A stretch of DNA of 64,000 bases, taken from NCBI GenBank assembly GCA_023384415.1, contig JAHDWJ010000028.1:1-64000 (forward strand), in the 5' to 3' direction. A program made the translations under genes and the position numbers. Shown piece by piece: positions 60,525-64,000 of this stretch. The DNA is from Anaerolineae bacterium (lineage in GTDB: Bacteria; Chloroflexota; Anaerolineae; Promineifilales; Promineifilaceae). The notes under the pieces are model-generated. The model was not told where the DNA came from and did not search any database. It saw only the letters and a program-made list of their open reading frames with translations. How positions within the stretch are numbered: the first letter of the stretch is position 1; each line of letters opens with the position of its first letter.

Positions 60525-63500
60525 TCAGAGAGAAGCAAGTAAGTTGGCTAAATGCTGGCGATACTGCCAATTGGGAGTTTGGTGCAGCAGCTGCTCATAC
60601 AATTGAATTGCCTGGGCTTGACTGTCCCCTCTCTGAGCTATCTGCCACAGGTAATAATGGATCTGAGCCTGCTCTGGGAGGTGGGGATACAACAGCAGCA
60701 TACTACGCAGGTAGTCATCAGCTTTGTCTATATCTCCCAAAGCTGCCCACAGCCTGGCCAGAAGCAAATGCCCTTCAAAGAGTACCTGTTTTTCTTGGGT
60801 TCGCTCGGCAATGGGCAGTGACTCTTGCAGAATGAGCAAAGCTGATTGCCGTTCTCCCAACCGGAATAAAATTTGGGCTTCCTGCAGCAAACCTATCGAA
60901 ATATACCGCTCATTCGCCAACGCCCGAAATTGCTGTAGGGCCAGCCGGGTGTTAGCCAGGGCTGAGGCAAATGCTCCCATAGCCATTTCCACTTGCCCCA
61001 CATTCAACAACCAGAGAGAGCCGGTTAAGGCGTTGCCGATCTCCTGGTTTATCTGGTGTGCCTGTTCGTATGCCTGCCGGGCCTGGACAAAGTTACCCTG
61101 CTCAAAATGAAGCAGGCCAATAGAACCGGTACTATTAGCGACAAAGCCGGGAATCCCCAGTATCTGCCCCAAGGTGAGGGCTTGCTGATAATATGCTAAC
61201 GCCTGATCGTACTGTCCCATTCGCTTGTGGGCATTACCTAGGGAGATGAGAACGCTGGCCATAATTTGCCTGGCCCCAACTTTTTCCGTAACGATCAACG
61301 CATCGGCAAATAGTTGGCGAGCCTGTTCTGTATTGCCAAGCCGCATGTAAATATTGCCCAGGTTGCTCAAGTTTCGGCCTAGTTCAGCCTGGTCATTCAG
61401 CTCACGATAGAGGTCAATGGCCTGCTCATAATGGGTGACAGCCGCCTGACTTTCTCCCCGACGGGCTAGAATTACCGCTTGCTGGGCGATAGTCTGGGCG
61501 AGCAAATCACGTAAACCGGCACGTTCGGCCTGGGTTTGCGCTTGCTGAAACCAACGCTGAGCGGTTTGGAACTGCCCCTGAATGGTGGAAATGCTGCCCA
61601 ACTGGATAAGGCTGTTGATAATGCCGCGCACATAGCCTAAATCTTGGGCCATCTGCAACGCTTTTTGATAGGCGCTGTACGCGGCCGCGCTCTCTCCTTG
61701 CGCCCCATAAACCCGACCCAATCCCAGGGTATGTCTCACAATCCCTTGTTTGTAGCCAATGGCCTCGGCAATGGCTAACCCCTGGCGCAAATGGTGTAAG
61801 GCCAGGGGAAATTCAGCCTTGAGCTGATACAGATCACCGATATTGCCCAGGGTGGTTGAGATTTCTGTTTGATCACCAACAGCTTCATATAACTGCCAGG
61901 CCCGGTTAAACACAGACAGCGCGGCCGCGTACTGGCTTTGGTTCTGGTAAACCAATCCCAGCTCATTGAGCAGGTAGGCTACCTCTCGCTGCGCCGATGC
62001 CTCATCATACAGGGGCAAGGCCTGGGCGAATATCTTTTCCGCCAAGCTAAACTGCCCCAGATGCCGCTGCCACTCTCCTTCCAGGCTAATGGCCTGAGCC
62101 AGGAGATGGGGTAGTCCGGCCGCCTCAGCCAACTGTCGGGCAGCTTGAGCCTGCTCAATGGCCGCCTTATATTGCCCACGCTGCCCCAGAAAGTGGGAAG
62201 CACCGGTTTGCAAGCGGCCGCAAAGCTGCCGGATGAGTGGGGTTTCTGGCCAGGTAGTTGCGGCCGCCAAAGCGGTCAGAAAGCTGGTTTCCGCTTCCTG
62301 GAACAACCCTACCAGGTGGTAAAAACGAGACAGACTCGCGGCCGCATGGTCTAGCAGATCTGGCAGTTGATGGGTAATCCCCCACTGCCACGCCTGGCGC
62401 ACATGGGCCAGTTCGGTCTGAATGAGGTGGATAGCCGGCTGGGGATCGCGGCCGCGCAGCTGCTCCCCCTGCCGGGCCACCTTCTCCAGATAATATTGAG
62501 TGTAGCGGTGCTGCCATTCAACCGCCTGGGGCTGGGGCTGATTCAGGACAAACTGGCGCAGCAGTTCGTGCATCTCCATGCGCCCCTGAGGGCGACCATG
62601 CAGCAGCGACTTGTCCAGCAAGGTAGCCATGTCCAGCATTGTCACATCGGGCAAAATAGCTAAAGTGGCTTCCAGGGTAAAATCACCGGGGAACCAGGCC
62701 AGGCAGGCCAATACCCGCTGTAAATGGGGGGTCAACATCTGCCAGGTTTGAGCTAATACGCCACGCACACTTTGATGCCGTTCTGGCGTATCCCGCAAGG
62801 GTGAGGCCAGAAAATCGAGGCTTTTTTGGGTCTCGCGCAAAATGGCCGCCGGGTCCATTACGCGCACCCAGGCGGCCGCGATCTCCAGGGCCAGGGGCAA
62901 TCCATCCACCAATCGGCTCAAGGCCAATACTGCCTCTCGGTCCTCAGAGCGAAGCTGGAAGTTGGGCACCATGCGCCGGGCGCTGCGCTGAAACAGCTCC
63001 ACCGCCTCCCCATGCTCATCCGACACATCTAATCCCCCTACCCTTTGCCGCCACTCGGCCTGGATGTTGAGCGGCTCACGGGAGGTTAGCAAAATTTGCA
63101 CCTGGGGAGCCTGGAGAAGGATATCGGCGATGATTGCGGCCGCGCCCACAATTTGCTCAAAATTATCACCAACGAGCAGCATCTCCTTATCCCGCAAATA
63201 GAATAACAATTGCTGCCAGGGATCCGTCTGCTCTTCTAAACGCAGCCCTAACCGCTGGGCCAGGGTGGTAACGAGCATGGCCTCTGCGGTGACATGGGCC
63301 AGGGAGATGAAATAGATGCCATGCCGATAGGAACGGGAGCTGGTGGCCATGGCCTGCCCTACTTGCAAACTGAGCCGGGTTTTGCCAATTCCCCCAGGAC
63401 CTAAAAGGGTGAGCAGACGACAGGCGGGATTGAGCAGGGTGGTCACAATCTCAGTTAGCAGCAGTTGGCGGCCCACAAAGGGAGTCAATAAGGTGGGAAA

Positions 63501-64000
63501 ATGGTGCAGTTCGGTTTTCTGCGCGGTGGGATCAGCCGGTTGGAGAAGGCCATCTTTGATCTGCTGCCACAGGTGGGTGGTTTCGGGGGAGGGGTCTACG
63601 CCCAATTCATCGGCCAGGAGGTGGCGGAGTTGTTCGTACAGGGCAACGGCTTGCGGCCGCCGCTCATGCTGTCCATGCAGGCGCATCGCTTGTTGGTAAG
63701 CCGGTTCATAATAAGGGTCGAGGGCGATCTGCCGTTGGGCATAAATCAGGGCGGCCTGGATTTCACTGCGCCGGGCCAACATATCGGTCAAGGTATGGAT
63801 GGCGGCTAACGCTTTTTGTTGCCAATATTCCCGCTGCATGAGCAGCCAATCCTCAAAAGTTTCCCCTTCGTCCAGAGAAAATCCGGCTAAAAATTCGCCC
63901 TGGTAGAGTGCGGCCGCTACTTCTAGCTGAGCCAAACAATCAGAGCAGCGGTTGAGTTCCAGGTGGGCATGTTTTTCACAGGCGGTAACAGCTTGCTGGA
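60525..64000 (-). CDS. BTAD (SARP-like) regulator with ATPase and long TPR region, 5' end outside the window
   Basis: The readable part is about 1158 residues and continues beyond 64000; in frame before the first listed Met it reads AHLELNRCSDCLAQLEVAA. It starts within a bacterial transcriptional activation domain (GEFLAGFSLDE...YAQRQIALDPYYE...LADELGVDPSPET). The ATPase follows with Walker A GPGGIGKT and LLVGDNFEQI, and more than ten TPR motifs to the end (for example NLGNIYMRLGNTEQARQLF). It is probably an AfsR/SARP-type transcription activator whose DNA-binding domain lies outside the window. The 3' part (60525-61680) lacks GCGGCCGC. Confidence 0.85.
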   Translation of the reverse strand, partial: QQAVTACEKHAHLELNRCSDCLAQLEVAAALYQGEFLAGFSLDEGETFEDWLLMQREYWQQKALAAIHTLTDMLARRSEIQAALIYAQRQIALDPYYEPAYQQAMRLHGQHERRPQAVALYEQLRHLLADELGVDPSPETTHLWQQIKDGLLQPADPTAQKTELHHFPTLLTPFVGRQLLLTEIVTTLLNPACRLLTLLGPGGIGKTRLSLQVGQAMATSSRSYRHGIYFISLAHVTAEAMLVTTLAQRLGLRLEEQTDPWQQLLFYLRDKEMLLVGDNFEQIVGAAAIIADILLQAPQVQILLTSREPLNIQAEWRQRVGGLDVSDEHGEAVELFQRSARRMVPNFQLRSEDREAVLALSRLVDGLPLALEIAAAWVRVMDPAAILRETQKSLDFLASPLRDTPERHQSVRGVLAQTWQMLTPHLQRVLACLAWFPGDFTLEATLAILPDVTMLDMATLLDKSLLHGRPQGRMEMHELLRQFVLNQPQPQAVEWQHRYTQYYLEKVARQGEQLRGRDPQPAIHLIQTELAHVRQAWQWGITHQLPDLLDHAAASLSRFYHLVGLFQEAETSFLTALAAATTWPETPLIRQLCGRLQTGASHFLGQRGQYKAAIEQAQAARQLAEAAGLPHLLAQAISLEGEWQRHLGQFSLAEKIFAQALPLYDEASAQREVAYLLNELGLVYQNQSQYAAALSVFNRAWQLYEAVGDQTEISTTLGNIGDLYQLKAEFPLALHHLRQGLAIAEAIGYKQGIVRHTLGLGRVYGAQGESAAAYSAYQKALQMAQDLGYVRGIINSLIQLGSISTIQGQFQTAQRWFQQAQTQAERAGLRDLLAQTIAQQAVILARRGESQAAVTHYEQAIDLYRELNDQAELGRNLSNLGNIYMRLGNTEQARQLFADALIVTEKVGARQIMASVLISLGNAHKRMGQYDQALAYYQQALTLGQILGIPGFVANSTGSIGLLHFEQGNFVQARQAYEQAHQINQEIGNALTGSLWLLNVGQVEMAMGAFASALANTRLALQQFRALANERYISIGLLQEAQILFRLGERQSALLILQESLPIAERTQEKQVLFEGHLLLARLWAALGDIDKADDYLRSMLLLYPHLPEQAQIHYYLWQIAQRGDSQAQAIQLYEQLLHQTPNWQYRQHLANLLASL

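Larger units (their letters stand above)
497..63917. repeat. Highly iterated palindrome GCGGCCGC, about 134 copies
   Basis: The octamer GCGGCCGC (identical on both strands) was located by reading. About 134 copies were found, the first at 497 and the last at 63910. Dense clusters include 4648, 4705, 4800 and 4899; 12385, 12458 and 12485; and 62214, 62260, 62338 and 62448. Roughly a quarter are extended to CGCGGCCGCG. Nearly all are inside genes and are read in all phases (Ala-Ala-Ala, Arg-Pro or Gly-Arg). Intergenic copies occur at 18747, 35790 and 38143. Stretches without copies include 18755-20746, 29033-31042, 42593-44819 and 59239-61680. The spacing is irregular, so this is not a tandem array. 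The count is manual and may be off by a few. Confidence 0.95.

Noticed and set aside
497..63917. GCGGCCGC copies as NotI linker or cloning artefacts
   Set aside because: They lie inside intact reading frames with different flanks at irregular spacing, and conserved motifs continue across them.
1..64000. tRNA or rRNA genes
   Set aside because: No cloverleaf with a GGTTCGAATCC-type arm and no ribosomal RNA signature was found by reading. A tRNAscan or Infernal run would be needed to exclude them fully.

Overview
The window looks like a chromosomal contig from a Chloroflexota bacterium, probably of the Anaerolineae type. This is an inference from gene style, with no marker gene to confirm it. 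The style includes giant TPR regulators fused to AAA ATPases, a Ser/Thr kinase-ATPase-TPR protein, Thr/Pro-rich linkers in exported SH3, LysM, CAP and M23 proteins, a PTPS-related GT-C membrane protein, a T-box in front of serS, and many interspersed low-complexity repeats. No rRNA, tRNA, CRISPR array or intact insertion sequence was seen.

The dominant signal is not a gene. The palindrome GCGGCCGC occurs about 134 times by hand count, roughly once per 480 bases. A few occurrences would be expected by chance at this G+C. It lies mostly inside genes, in every reading phase, and is often extended to CGCGGCCGCG. It behaves like a highly iterated palindrome comparable to HIP1 (GCGATCGC) of cyanobacteria. 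It is missing from a few stretches of about 2 kb, such as 18.75-20.75 and 59.2-61.7 kb.

Layout. 0-5 kb: DUF58 operon and a UvrD-type helicase. 5-9 kb: FAD oxidoreductase, a DUF4258/YgiT toxin-antitoxin pair, an SDR enzyme and a second toxin-antitoxin pair that has decayed. 9-21 kb: ParB-like protein, kinase-ATPase-TPR regulator, DUF885-like peptidase, DUF7662-HTH regulator, LuxR-ATPase regulator, SnoaL-like protein and FAD monooxygenase. 21-31.5 kb (minus strand): LysM-CAP protein, HAD phosphatase, then class III aminotransferase, lysine 2,3-aminomutase, aldehyde dehydrogenase and trans-3-hydroxyproline dehydratase-like enzyme, which together suggest amino-acid catabolism; then a small kinase and an SH3-glycosidase. 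31.6-35.8 kb (minus): SH3 protein, YabN/MazG and serS behind a T-box leader, with a 35-residue membrane protein between the T-box and serS. 35.9-37 kb: a pseudo-receiver/roadblock/Y1-transposase-like fusion. 37-47.7 kb: VOC protein, M23 lipoprotein with beta-propeller-like tail, DEAD-box helicase with a long attenuator-like leader, MFS exporter, PrsW protease, Uma2 nuclease, queA and a DMT transporter. 47.7-52 kb: cell-wall genes (class B PBP, PGRP amidase, membrane-anchor-less GT51). 52-59.4 kb: GT-C-like membrane protein, MDR reductase, two glycan/methyl-transfer-like proteins and an McrC homologue without McrB. 59.4-64 kb: palindromes, an ArsR/SRPBCC pair with a clear operator, and a BTAD-ATPase-TPR regulator running off the end.

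Intergenic regions are full of imperfect self-complementary repeat families. Some of these have entered coding sequence in frame (5.64-5.75 and 52.8-54.2 kb), and one sits inside the serS T-box leader.
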